Positions 17,824-28,000 of a DNA stretch of 64,000 nt are shown one piece after another. The stretch is taken from NCBI RefSeq assembly GCF_003286915.1, contig NZ_QMFY01000002.1, positions 310,001 through 374,000 of the forward strand, in the 5' to 3' direction. Below the pieces are notes generated by a model. The model searched no databases. It worked only from the letters and a program-made list of their open reading frames with translations, and was not told the origin of the DNA. Made by a program: the position numbers and the translations under genes. Position 1 is the stretch's first letter, and each line of letters begins with the position of its first letter. Source of the DNA: Pseudochryseolinea flava. Its GTDB lineage: Bacteria; Bacteroidota; Bacteroidia; Cytophagales; Cyclobacteriaceae.

Positions 17824-18993
17824 ATGCAGTTCCCCTTTTCCGATCGATCGAAGGCTCTTTTGAAAAGAAGTGATGACTTTGTAAAACAACGAGGCCTTAC
17901 TACTTCCCTGACGTTACTGCAAGCCTATTTGGAGGACGACGACAATATCCTCCAGTCATTCTTTACATATGTCGGTATCGCACCGGCATCTGTTGCAGCG
18001 GAAACTTTTGGTAATCCGGAACCGCCTGGCGAGTACCTCAAAATATTTGGCGAAGCCTCAAAAGAATCAGCGTACCATAAACATACCCTTATCGAACCGG
18101 TGCATCTTATTGCAGCGGCGTTAGAAGTAGTTACTTGTCATATCAGTTTCTTCTTTACTCGGCGCTATATCGGTTACCACCAATTCCAGCAATTTCTACT
18201 TGAGAGAAAATTGATCGATCAAGCGCGGCGTCCGTGGACACCTGAAAATGACTTGGAACGTTTTATGGCAGCATCTCTTTATGATAGCGCTTTTCGTCCC
18301 CTGTTTACTAAAACACTCATGATGTCTGAGGTCTTCGTAGTGAGCAATGTCGATTTCACTAAGATTCCAAACACATTTTTCCTGGCACCAGACGAAAATT
18401 CCATCGCAATCTTCACCTCCGACAGGCGGGTTCGGGATAACGGTGGTTATGGCGCGACACCTATCGAAGTGAACCGTGCTAAATTCACAGACGTTATCCG
18501 TGCCTTCAAGGACCAGGACAGACCTTTCCAACTTAATCCCCACTCCGGTTTTAATTGGAATTTCTCCGCTGAATGGGTTCGATCGATCGCAGCTGGTAAA
18601 CCGAAGCATACCCCTGCGTCATCAGCGTTCCTGGAAAACACATCCTTTCACAGCGTCATGCACGCATCACAACTGGTACAGTCCATTATTCAATACTGTT
18701 CGTATAGGAAGGAGATTGACGTCCTACACTTGGCCGGCATTGTGGGACCACCTCCCGCCAAGGAAACATTTGGCCTCTGCATTGGTTACAAGATTCGCAG
18801 GCACAAAGATGAAATCCTTGACGAGTTACACGAGGTGATTTCTCCGTTTCTGGAAAGTGACGTTAACGCCCAACTCTTGTTCACACTATTAAAACCAGAT
18901 CTCGTGATCAACAACCCAATGTTTGAGATCTATCGCGCCGAGAGAAATTTTCTTGACAAATTTTCAGATTTCTTCAGCGCCAAAGACAGCTAG
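17824..18993 (+). CDS. Clp-N-like / SseB-domain protein
   Basis: The soluble 389-aa protein has no signal peptide. Residues 1-105 resemble a Clp N-terminal repeat (FSDRSKALLKRSDDF, HTLIEPVHLIAAAL), the helical bundle that AAA+ Clp proteins use to bind adaptors or substrates. Residues about 145-265 match the SseB N-terminal domain (FRPLFTKTLMMSEVFVVSN, IAIFTSDRRV, FQLNPHSGFNWNFSAEWV), and the rest, with CSYRKEIDVLHLAGIVG and FGLCIGYKI, resembles the SseB C-terminal half. SseB-type domains occur in type III secretion-linked proteins and in many predicted immunity or conflict loci, and no enzymatic activity is known. It is the first gene of a seven-gene same-strand run to 29843. The Clp-N assignment is weaker than the SseB one. 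Confidence 0.65.
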   Translation: MQFPFSDRSKALLKRSDDFVKQRGLTTSLTLLQAYLEDDDNILQSFFTYVGIAPASVAAETFGNPEPPGEYLKIFGEASKESAYHKHTLIEPVHLIAAALEVVTCHISFFFTRRYIGYHQFQQFLLERKLIDQARRPWTPENDLERFMAASLYDSAFRPLFTKTLMMSEVFVVSNVDFTKIPNTFFLAPDENSIAIFTSDRRVRDNGGYGATPIEVNRAKFTDVIRAFKDQDRPFQLNPHSGFNWNFSAEWVRSIAAGKPKHTPASSAFLENTSFHSVMHASQLVQSIIQYCSYRKEIDVLHLAGIVGPPPAKETFGLCIGYKIRRHKDEILDELHEVISPFLESDVNAQLLFTLLKPDLVINNPMFEIYRAERNFLDKFSDFFSAKDS

Positions 18994-19016
18994 AATTCAG
19001 CCGAACAATTCTTTTA

Positions 19017-19024
19017 TATTTTTG
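19017..19024 (+). promoter_or_regulatory. Candidate -7 box (TATTTTTG) before the DKNYY gene
   Basis: TATTTTTG matches TAnnTTTG exactly and lies 47 nt upstream of the ATG at 19071, inside the 77-bp gap after the SseB gene. No TTTG was found about 20 bp further upstream. It could be an internal promoter of the cluster. Confidence 0.35.
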
Positions 19025-19070
19025 ACTAACGTGAATTTGCGCCAATGCGGATCAACCCGTAGCTTGGGCC

Positions 19071-20120
19071 ATGGTATCCAAAGTCCTTTCGTTTATTCTC
19101 ACGCCAATATTTCGGCCGATCTTCAGATTCTTGTCGCCCCTCGGACCTTGTGTTAACAAAAGCGTATCCGACTCATATTATTTCAGTAAAAAGTCAAAGC
19201 AAGAACTCATTTATTCGTCCATGGGAAATTGGTTTGAACTAGGAAAACACAAATTCCCTGCGGATGCGCTAACATTTATTCCGCTAGCCAATGACATTGG
19301 AAAAGATAAAGACCATATATTCTTTCAATATCAACCACAGCAAGTCGACTATACTTCCTTCAACATTAAAGATAAAACAATCTTACGCGACAAAGATCAC
19401 GTTTACTATCGACCCTATGAGTACAGCCACCAACTCTTAGTTGTGGAACAAGCCAATCCAGAAACATTTACATATCTAACAGTAGACGATAACAATTACA
19501 GTTGGTCACGCGATGCACATCATTACTTTTATTACCACAAAAAAGTTGATGTCCACTACCCTTCCTTTAAGTTTTTAACGGCAGCATTGGTTGCTGATCA
19601 TCATCACATTTACCTTGCTTACGGACACGAGCTACTCATCAAAGAATACGTGACCGCGCCAATTGAAAAACTAGCAAGATGTTATGCGCGTATGGGGCAT
19701 ACGTTGCTTTATCACCACTCCTATCATGGCTATGCAAGTTTCAAATTTGATAAAATTGACCGTATCAAAATCACCGACGACGAATACATCTTGGTGAATA
19801 ACCAACCGATTATAAAAGGCGTAATGTTAAATACGCCCGTCGATACCGAAACGTTCGAAACCTTCCCGGATTGGAATTACATTTACGCCCGCGATAAAAA
19901 TAACGTGTACTTTGAGGGTGAACGCTTTGCAAGTGCTGATTTAGATACGTTTGAAATTGTGGGACACCGGTACAGCAAGGACAAAAATCATGTGTACTAC
20001 GAGAAAGAAATCGTACTTGATGTGGATGTTACGAAATTTCGCATCGACGATAACATGACCGCAACCGATGGAAAAACAAAGTTCTATCAAGGTAAGCCCG
20101 AAGATAAATCCAACCGCTGA
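19071..20120 (+). CDS. DKNYY-repeat protein
   Basis: The 349-aa protein is built of irregular repeats of about 25-40 residues with the core D-K-(D/N)-(H/N)-V-Y-(Y/F): KDKDHIFFQY, RDKDHVYYRP, RDAHHYFYYH, ADHHHIYLAY, RDKNNVYFEG, KDKNHVYYEK. Each is followed by a hydrophobic strand and an F(T/E/K)-type motif. This is the DKNYY family, predicted to act as immunity proteins in polymorphic-toxin and related loci. The N-terminus (VLSFILTPIFRPIFRFLSPLG) is hydrophobic with two Arg and could be a weak membrane anchor. No toxin-like ORF lies next to it. It is the second gene of the cluster, followed after 100 bp by a small exported protein. Confidence 0.75.
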   Translation: MVSKVLSFILTPIFRPIFRFLSPLGPCVNKSVSDSYYFSKKSKQELIYSSMGNWFELGKHKFPADALTFIPLANDIGKDKDHIFFQYQPQQVDYTSFNIKDKTILRDKDHVYYRPYEYSHQLLVVEQANPETFTYLTVDDNNYSWSRDAHHYFYYHKKVDVHYPSFKFLTAALVADHHHIYLAYGHELLIKEYVTAPIEKLARCYARMGHTLLYHHSYHGYASFKFDKIDRIKITDDEYILVNNQPIIKGVMLNTPVDTETFETFPDWNYIYARDKNNVYFEGERFASADLDTFEIVGHRYSKDKNHVYYEKEIVLDVDVTKFRIDDNMTATDGKTKFYQGKPEDKSNR

Positions 20121-20128
20121 AAAACACC

Positions 20129-20146
20129 ATCACTAGAAGTAGTGAT
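20129..20146. other. Small perfect hairpin between DKNYY and the next gene
   Basis: ATCACTA-GAAG-TAGTGAT is a perfect 7-bp stem with a 4-nt loop, 9 bp after the DKNYY stop. Only a short TT follows, so it is at best a weak terminator or an RNA processing or stability element within the cluster. Confidence 0.35.
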
Positions 20147-20220
20147 TTCCGCATATCGCCACTTGGGCTGATGTATTTGTGAAGCTCCGTCTTCATTTTT
20201 ACATCATTATTTAACCCAAT

Positions 20221-20700
20221 ATGCGCGCAACGTACATTACACTATTTCTGGCTGCCATTTTCGTGGCACGTACGGCCCAACCATTGTTTGCTCAAGAAGT
20301 GGGAACTAAAATTGAGATCTTCTACGGAAACTTTGAAGGAAAAGACGTCCGTGTTAAAATACTGCGCGTTAACGAGGTCGAGAAAGAAGAATTCCTGATA
20401 CAGGTTTCAGGCGTTGATGACCCAATAAACAACATCATCTACAAATACAAAAAGGAATGGCAAAACGCCGATAAGCGCCTTAACCGATACCTCTACGCAA
20501 CGCGCGATATACCAGGCCACGCGCACTATGCATTATTCCATTCTGAAAATACAAATCATCAGGTCTACAAAGTATTTCTTATCAACATGCCCATGAAACC
20601 CATTCTTGTGGAGCCCTCGGGCTACGACGAAAACCTTGATCCGGTGTTCATGTACAACCAGTACATCGATCAACAGCAAACGCTTAAAGAAAAACATTAG
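20221..20700 (+). CDS. Small exported protein of unknown function
   Basis: The 159-aa product begins with a signal peptide (YITLFLAAIFVARTAQPLFAQ) followed by a mixed alpha/beta region with many charged residues (KIEIFYGNFEGKDVRVKILRVNEVEKEEF) and a Lys/Gln-rich end. I do not recognise the family, and no cysteine pair or catalytic motif is visible. A TATTTAAC box lies 5 nt before the ATG and may be a degenerate -7 element. It is the only clearly secreted product in the 17.8-29.8 kb run and ends 22 bp before the zinc-ribbon gene, so an operon link is likely. A periplasmic partner for the two membrane proteins downstream is a reasonable guess. Confidence 0.7.
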   Translation: MRATYITLFLAAIFVARTAQPLFAQEVGTKIEIFYGNFEGKDVRVKILRVNEVEKEEFLIQVSGVDDPINNIIYKYKKEWQNADKRLNRYLYATRDIPGHAHYALFHSENTNHQVYKVFLINMPMKPILVEPSGYDENLDPVFMYNQYIDQQQTLKEKH

Positions 20701-20722
20701 CAACGCAACAAATAAGGGACAT

Positions 20723-22534
20723 ATGCCAGAACTGTTACTCGAAACCATTCATGAAATTAGATGTCCATACTGTTTTGTGTGGAATCAAAAGGGAGAAAGT
20801 GTTTGCGTTGATTGCCACGGACCGATCGTTGAAATTGAAAATCTCGGCGCAGCACGCGCGTTAGCAGACTGGGAGAACTTCAACACAAAACAGCTTCAGG
20901 CTTCCCTCCGAAATGAGCCCACACACCGCATTGAATATTGGAACGACCTATTTAAAATTCAATTCGAACTGATTCAAAAAATTGCGGTAGAACTTTCCAC
21001 GGTAACGCTACACGCCATTCAAGACGTTCGTGACGAAGCAGAACGCCATCTTATGAGTATCTTCCCGATCTCAAAGGATGTATTTCAAGAATATAAAAGC
21101 TACGCCCCTGCCAGCACACAGCTGCCAGAGACCCAACAGCTTTTACACATCTTTCAACAACACCCTTCAAAGTTATTGAAGACACTTGCCGGGGCATCAC
21201 TTATTCAACTCGGACAAGGAAACGCATACATCATTCAGCAACTACTCAGTTGGAATGCTCACTACAAAAAACTCCATCTCGAACGACTCCTTCACTTTGG
21301 ACATTGGAGCATCCAGCTAAATAATGTCAGCGGGTTTTCATACGCGTCGTACACCAGCGATATGTTGCCGTTGTTAAATAAACCCGGTGCCGTTGGTGCT
21401 TGGGCTAAAATATTTTTATACAAAGCAAACTACAACGTACAAGAGCTCAAATTTGATGTCGAAGATCTCATGCGTCAAAACGACCTCAACATCGCGATAT
21501 CGGCCGCATTAGTATTACGGAAAACAAAATCGATTCAAGATCTACTGGTAAATCAAATTCACGAAAAGACGATAGACATCGCTGTTCGATTTTGTGATGA
21601 GCGCCATATCACGGGTATGCTGTTGTACCTCAGTCGCGCTCCGCGTAAAAAACAAGAGGGCATCATCAATCGTTGCATTGCCTTAAAGCCTGGCGACACG
21701 AAAGTCAAAACACAAATCGTGCAGTGGCTCTTACAAACAGAACAAATTTCATTTTTTGAAAACATATTTTCATGGACGTCGATTCCAAGCCTAAAAGAAA
21801 TCATCACCGCGTTACTTGGATCTGGTGAAGGCATAGAACTATTGTTTCAGAACTTTCTACCATGGCTTCGCGAAAATCACCAAGAAGTCGATGCCCAAAA
21901 CGCAGTGCAACAAATTTTAGCACATCAAGATACGATGCTGGAAAGCCATGAGCAGAAACGATTGACAAGTCTTCAAACCGAAGTGTCAGAAATCTACTTC
22001 AACGCCAAGTGCCTATCGGTTCGAAATAATCCATCAGAACAACAGGTTCGCTCATTGATGGCCGACATTTTTCATGCTCACAGCAGTCGCACCGATCGAC
22101 AAATCAACGACGGGCTCTATTCATTGACAAAGGTCGACAGCGCCCTGGCATTTTCGCCTGCGCACATTCTGCTTGGCAATAGTATCGACATCGGGAACCT
22201 CTCGCTAGACAATTTTCACCAATCAATGAACACGATATTGAGCAATCCGGATACATTGAACGGTGGTGCAAACTGGTTGTACTCGTTTTACCAAACATTG
22301 GCAAAAGTTACACCAGACACGGCGAAGCTTATCGCACACACACGTTGGATGGGCGAACAAATTGAGTCGGGAAAAATCAATGTCGGGACCGTGAGTCAAT
22401 TCTACAAATGTTGCAAACATCATCGCGCCATTGTGCAGCGCGACGAAAGCATCATGCGTCACTTCAAATCACAATTTGATCAAACAAACGATCAGGAAAC
22501 AAAATTCTGGTTGGAGCAACTCGTTCAATCATAA
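20723..22534 (+). CDS. Zinc-ribbon plus helical-repeat protein of unknown function
   Basis: Start is set at ATG 20723. The longer open frame from 20606 runs inside the previous gene. The 603-aa product opens with a four-cysteine zinc ribbon (IRCPYCFVWNQ...VCVDCHG, residues about 11-33), the rest being almost entirely alpha-helical. Repeating helix pairs (HPSKLLKTLAGASLIQLGQGNAYIIQQLLSWN, LNIAISAALVLRKTKSIQDLLVNQ) look like HEAT-type repeats. There is no signal peptide or membrane helix, so it is cytoplasmic. Such proteins usually act as scaffolds. The stop codon overlaps the start of the next gene (TAATG), which suggests translational coupling to the membrane protein. I cannot name a family. 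Confidence 0.75.
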   Translation: MPELLLETIHEIRCPYCFVWNQKGESVCVDCHGPIVEIENLGAARALADWENFNTKQLQASLRNEPTHRIEYWNDLFKIQFELIQKIAVELSTVTLHAIQDVRDEAERHLMSIFPISKDVFQEYKSYAPASTQLPETQQLLHIFQQHPSKLLKTLAGASLIQLGQGNAYIIQQLLSWNAHYKKLHLERLLHFGHWSIQLNNVSGFSYASYTSDMLPLLNKPGAVGAWAKIFLYKANYNVQELKFDVEDLMRQNDLNIAISAALVLRKTKSIQDLLVNQIHEKTIDIAVRFCDERHITGMLLYLSRAPRKKQEGIINRCIALKPGDTKVKTQIVQWLLQTEQISFFENIFSWTSIPSLKEIITALLGSGEGIELLFQNFLPWLRENHQEVDAQNAVQQILAHQDTMLESHEQKRLTSLQTEVSEIYFNAKCLSVRNNPSEQQVRSLMADIFHAHSSRTDRQINDGLYSLTKVDSALAFSPAHILLGNSIDIGNLSLDNFHQSMNTILSNPDTLNGGANWLYSFYQTLAKVTPDTAKLIAHTRWMGEQIESGKINVGTVSQFYKCCKHHRAIVQRDESIMRHFKSQFDQTNDQETKFWLEQLVQS

Positions 22535-23574
22535 TGGATCTCATTTTGAAATTGGTTGCTGGCGCCGCTATTCTTGCGATCGTAATTGAGCTGACTCTCC
22601 CGTTCAATCTATTTCGTAATAAACGGCAAGAAGCTTTTCCGTTCCTCAAGAATGGTATCTCGTCAGCAACATTTGAGATCTACCCGCTTCGTGGAATCAT
22701 TCACGCGATTACATACGACACACGTGCGCGATATTTCATCGTTTCAAGGAACACGGATATTTTAAAGCTCGACCATGATGGCCAAATCGTATTTCAAATA
22801 CAACGCCAGCCGTCATTCGAAATACCTACGTTTAGTCCCTATATCATTGCCAGCAATGGCATTTATGACCTTTCTCAAACATCGCCAACACTTGCGCCAT
22901 TCGCACGCAGCATCAACGACGATCGGATGACCGATCCAATGTATGTTCACGAAACTATAAAAAAACATTACGACATAGCCTCCGTCGTACTTTTCAGCAA
23001 AGAACTTTCCTTTGCCGAAGGTAGAGGGTACTGCGTCTACTTTTATGTGAACAACGAATGGATTAGAATCTATACAGAGAAATCTAGAAGTGAGCTGAAC
23101 TACGCTGACTTCTTTCCAGAAGAAAAGAAGGCAACAAGTTATTTTTCAAGATATCAGCGGCTGGTTCCTTTAAAAGACGAGAAAGAAAAGGTGTACTCCG
23201 ATCATCAACGAGAAGGCGATTGGTATCGCGTAAATCCGGATGACTATCGAATGAAGTACAGTCGCAGCGTAGAACTCAAAGCACTCTCCTACAAACGCGA
23301 GAACGCCTTTAGCACCATTGCCTTCACCGACATTCCGCTGAGTTGGATTGCTCATGCTTATTATAAGTTGTCGTATCAGCAGGAAACATTTTACTTTCAA
23401 GAAAAAACAATTAAACCAATACTGCGCCCCCTCCAACAATACTACCACATGCTAGAGCTTCCTGTCGATTATAAACATCAATCCTCTGTTTGGTTTTTAG
23501 TTCTCGACGATCCATTTAACGTCACAGAAAGCGACAGCAAAGGAACGTATATTGTCCGCAAAAAAGCTTATTAG
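22534..23574 (+). CDS. Single-pass membrane protein of unknown function
   Basis: The 346-aa protein has one N-terminal membrane segment (LILKLVAGAAILAIVIELTL) and a soluble domain rich in beta-strands and Tyr/Arg. Around residues 55-110 it has a strand pattern with the phrase RYFIVSRNTDILKLDHDGQIVFQI, like part of a beta-propeller blade. The remainder contains repeated Y-x-Y and basic motifs and no catalytic signature I recognise. Its ATG overlaps the preceding stop by one base, and the next gene starts 6 bp after its stop. It is therefore firmly inside the operon, between the zinc-ribbon protein and a second membrane protein. Which side of the membrane the soluble domain faces is uncertain. 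Confidence 0.72.
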   Translation: MDLILKLVAGAAILAIVIELTLPFNLFRNKRQEAFPFLKNGISSATFEIYPLRGIIHAITYDTRARYFIVSRNTDILKLDHDGQIVFQIQRQPSFEIPTFSPYIIASNGIYDLSQTSPTLAPFARSINDDRMTDPMYVHETIKKHYDIASVVLFSKELSFAEGRGYCVYFYVNNEWIRIYTEKSRSELNYADFFPEEKKATSYFSRYQRLVPLKDEKEKVYSDHQREGDWYRVNPDDYRMKYSRSVELKALSYKRENAFSTIAFTDIPLSWIAHAYYKLSYQQETFYFQEKTIKPILRPLQQYYHMLELPVDYKHQSSVWFLVLDDPFNVTESDSKGTYIVRKKAY

Positions 23575-23580
23575 TATTCC

Positions 23581-25026
23581 ATGCAACTCCGAAAAAATGA
23601 AATAGACCGTTGTGTCTATGTATTAGAAAAAGGTTATGTTCCAGAAGAAATTGTCTGGACGATCGTGGTATGGGCAATCGTATCGGCGATACAATACTTA
23701 CTCATTTCCGTTTTCCATTGGACCGCCGCCATCATCGTAAGCCTCATCGCTGCGCTATTGGTTTCAGCGTTAGTCCAGGGATTAAAAGGGTTTGGAGGCA
23801 ACGGTGTGAATAGACGCAGCGGTCCTTCCCTAGACATTACGATTTTGCTTTTCGGCGTCGCGATCGTAACACTAAACTGTTTAGGTGTGAACGAACTCGT
23901 GCATCGCTGGACCGGTCAAGCATGGAATCCATATTTGCTTTATGGGTGGCTCATTGTTGCAATCGGTGGCCCTATTACATTCGGACTTATTCAGCGTGCT
24001 CGCGCCTACCAGACTTTGCGTAAACATTCAAAAGAATACGTTTCGATACATCTCGACGTTTACCATTATCAGGAACTTTTCATTTACCTTGAAAAGGTAG
24101 AATTTTTAGATCCAAAGACTGGTGCATACGAGGAAATCGTAGATCTCATGCGGCACTTCGATTATCACCCGTATGGAGAACTGAAACAAGAAGAACTCAG
24201 TAGCCAGATCGGACGGTCAATGAACAACCACTGCCAACAGTCGATCTACATTCCTAAAGACACAAATAAATTCATTCTTTCATGGTACTCCGCAACGGAA
24301 GACAAATACTTCTCCGATGAATTCGTTTTTAAGTACGAGCGATTTGCGCCTCATCTAAAAAAACTCCCATACGGTACAATGAACACCTTCCATGGCATCG
24401 ATGTCACTGAACTCAACGCGATCGACATACACATCAAGTCAGCCGGTCGCGTAGATCTTTATACCAACCAATGGCTCACCTTCTTTTATTGGGATGTCGC
24501 TGAAGTAGCCATCACAGAAGAGGCGAAGGAACGCTACATGAATACAATACGACAACGTTTACCTATACCAGGAGATAAGCAGAACTTCCTGAACGAAATC
24601 AATAAGATCGTCAAATCAAATCGAATTGAAAAAAGATTTGAAGCACAGGGAAAGCGTTTTTTATGGAGTATGAGTTTAGAGGGTCTTGGGGAGCTTACGC
24701 ATAGCATAGACATTGACGATACAGAATTTAAACACCACAGAAAATCAATAGACATGCTGGCTACCCCGACAAGCGAATGTCTACCAGAAAAAATCACAAT
24801 ATTCAAACGCCTTAGCGACGAGCTCTACTTCTACTTTTACGTCTACATCGACCGCGATCAACTCTACGATTGCGTGCAAGCGATATCTAGAGGCTCAGCA
24901 GAAACTCCAATTCACTTCGACCTAAGTGTAGGAAATCGGATGAAGAAAGAGATGACATTCACCGTGACCGGCAACAACAATCGCATTGAATTTAAATATT
25001 GGCAGGTAAACACCACAGGCACATAA
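23581..25026 (+). CDS. Multi-pass membrane protein with large soluble domain, function unknown
   Basis: The 481-aa product has about four membrane helices in residues 20-140 (VWTIVVWAIVSAIQYLLISVF, AAIIVSLIAALLVSALVQG, ITILLFGVAIVTLNCLGV, LLYGWLIVAIGGPITFGLI). A soluble C-terminal region of about 330 residues follows, mixed alpha/beta and rich in aromatics, with no recognised motif. It starts 6 bp after the preceding gene and ends 44 bp before the 1590-aa gene. The pairing of a single-pass and a multi-pass membrane protein with a large cytoplasmic repeat protein suggests a membrane complex, but this is inferred from operon structure alone. Confidence 0.72.
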   Translation: MQLRKNEIDRCVYVLEKGYVPEEIVWTIVVWAIVSAIQYLLISVFHWTAAIIVSLIAALLVSALVQGLKGFGGNGVNRRSGPSLDITILLFGVAIVTLNCLGVNELVHRWTGQAWNPYLLYGWLIVAIGGPITFGLIQRARAYQTLRKHSKEYVSIHLDVYHYQELFIYLEKVEFLDPKTGAYEEIVDLMRHFDYHPYGELKQEELSSQIGRSMNNHCQQSIYIPKDTNKFILSWYSATEDKYFSDEFVFKYERFAPHLKKLPYGTMNTFHGIDVTELNAIDIHIKSAGRVDLYTNQWLTFFYWDVAEVAITEEAKERYMNTIRQRLPIPGDKQNFLNEINKIVKSNRIEKRFEAQGKRFLWSMSLEGLGELTHSIDIDDTEFKHHRKSIDMLATPTSECLPEKITIFKRLSDELYFYFYVYIDRDQLYDCVQAISRGSAETPIHFDLSVGNRMKKEMTFTVTGNNNRIEFKYWQVNTTGT

Positions 25027-25070
25027 AGCCACTATCGCAAACCAAATATTGATTACCAAACTTATCCAGC

Positions 25071-28000
25071 ATGTTAGCAATTAAAGCAGTCGAAGATTCA
25101 TTTAAAAGAATTGTAGAAAATGCGATTCATGAAGAAAAAATAAACACGCAATTGTTGCGCATGCTCATCATCAAACCGAATTCGACGTTCGATGCATTGC
25201 ATGTTTACCATTCCAACCATTGGGATGCCGACTACGATTATTCTGACTACAGTAAAATTGCACCGCTTGGGCAAATAGACATCAATGATTGGTTAAAAGA
25301 GTCGATGTTGACATACGAATCAAAAGATGTGTCGTCGGATTTTATCGCAAAGGCGGCCGATGTCACCGAGCATTACGGTTACAACGTGCCTCAGTTGGGG
25401 TTTGATCATGTTCTCGACGAAAATTTTCGCGCATACCTTATTTGTCGACGAGAGTTACTGATTTCAAACATTACGACAGCAATCCGAAATGCTGCCAAGT
25501 TCTTTGAGGGAGCATTTACGCATGTTGTCGGCTTCATACTTCACGAGATGGTTCTGTACAAGACGGGAAAAAGAGACAACCAGCTCCTTGCCTTTTCGAA
25601 TGTCAATGTTACGGCACCCTTCTTCCGTGTGGATCTATTCATTCAAAAATTTGGTAGTACGTCACCCTATCTTGGTTTCCATGAGGACGGCTTTACACTA
25701 ATTTTCCCGACAGGCGATTTGAATGGAATGACGGATGATGATGACGCAATCAAGAGTTCCGTGTACACCTTCTCATTAGCGTCACTTAAATTTATAAACG
25801 TGTTAGAGAACGATTCTGACATTTTCTTCAGACCTAATGACGAATTTGAAAGCTGGAAGATATCGCCCGATTACGACGAGTCACCGGCATCGAAACAGGC
25901 CTTGCGTGAGGCGTTCAATCGGTTAGCTGAAAGACATCCAGAGAAAGCATTAACATTAGATAAGATTTCTCACCCCTTACACGAGCCCGACGCTTTTGCA
26001 GAATGGATCCAATTCTTCATTGACCACGACATCAAGTTAAAAGATCACCATGAAAAGCAGATTATAGCGTTTGGAGATGATGCTGTCAATCATACGCTTA
26101 CTTTAATACCGAAAGCGCAGATTAAATATCAGAATCTACGCAAGGCATGGATCGACGATCACATCAAGTCTCACCATTTTGAAAAGGCAATTCAAGCAAT
26201 GATTGCCGATGAAATCTTCTTCGACACCGAAAAGACCAAACTGCTATTGCTGTACTATTACGTAGGAGATTACACTAATTTTCAAAAACACTTACAGAAC
26301 CTTCCAGAAGGTACCGAAAAACGAAATGCAACCGCCATACAATTTCTGTTTGAAATCGAAAACGTAAAAAAAGACATCACCGCTTTAACGAACCTAGACG
26401 AAGAAATCGAAAAACACATCACTGCTGCAAAAAACAGCTTAAGTGCAGAACTCGCGAAAGCGGCGCGCGTTAAATTGTCTTTAGTGCAAGACAATATTCA
26501 AAAGGCAAGAGAACTTTTTAATACTATTGATCTAGACTACTATGTTATTCCGTCCTTCCTCGAAATAACGTTTAAAGATTTTCAATTTGCGCAAGAATGC
26601 CTGCGGCGATATCACTTTAGGACTGAACAAAAGAAAACAGTATCCGATTGGATCGATACACATGCACTCACCATTCCCGATGTTGAAGAAACAAAAACTA
26701 CGATCCACACCCACCCGTTCTATTTCGAAGAAGCCGAAACGATCACGCTCGATCAGCGAATGGATGCCGTTTTCCCGATCGATGAACAAACGTGTATCAT
26801 CAAGTACCGCGACAACAAAATCAAATATTGCCGAGTAACGAGACGCGCAATCGAAACACTCGACAGCTACGACCTCAACAGCAGTAAACTTGCCTACATC
26901 AAATTTGGTAGTAACACGATCTACGTTTCATTGCAAGACCGAGGAGTACTCACCTTCACAGTAATGAACGAAAAGTTCGTTCAAGGTGAGACTATTGGAA
27001 ATATAAATGCACGTTGGCAATATTCAACCATCGCAATTCAAGAAAACTTCCTCTTCGCTGAGAATGAAATGTGTCTTGAGATATTTGATCTGAATAAGTC
27101 AACGACAAAACCCATTAACGCTAACATCTTCATCGATGACGCCACGAGCATTACGCCACATGGAGATCTACTGATCATCGCCGGAAGGACGACAAAGTTA
27201 ATTGACATCAGCAACAAACATGAGCCGCGACTTATTTCGGCGCTCAAGAATTTCCACGAAGGGCACAACGGTCATCTTCAATTAATTGAAAATTTCCTTA
27301 TCAGCAGTGCGATCATCGACATCAGTAATCCACACAAGCCGCGATTCGTTGGTGCCGTTCACGAACGACCTGCACCGCTTCACAACTTCAGTCGCGAAGA
27401 ACTTAGCTCGGTTTATGCCACTACCGGCGATGCCCTGCTAAAACAATTCGACGCTAGCACGCAAACACTAAAGCATTGGCTTTTGTGCCGCATGGCAGGA
27501 AGTGAATACGGCCTATCGCTATACCGTTGCTTGGGTGTAGTGTATACAGGCGCAACATTGATCGCCTTTTCTGAAGATGAAATTAAATTCCTTAACAAAG
27601 TAGAAAACCAACAATACACAGCACCCGCCATTAACTTGCAAGAACCGATCTCAAAAATGGTTTTCGATACGCTATCAAAATTATATGAAACGCATCCTGA
27701 CTTTCTCATCGGGAAAGTGATACTCGCTCCACCATTTGAGCATCCATCCACACAAAACGACGCATGGCCTATCATTAATATTGAATTTCATTACTGCAAT
27801 GCGCCATTCATCACAGCAAGCGTAGAAGACAAACAAAGGTCTCTTCCGATCTTCCATGCTTCATTGAACTTGTACTTGTATTTCGCTACCGAATATCCAG
27901 ATGTAGTGTATCAGCCTGGCAAAACAAGAATTAAATTCAATACTGCCGAAATCTTCAACGCAATTAAGGCAGACCAACGATTCCAAGGAATGGCTGCAAA

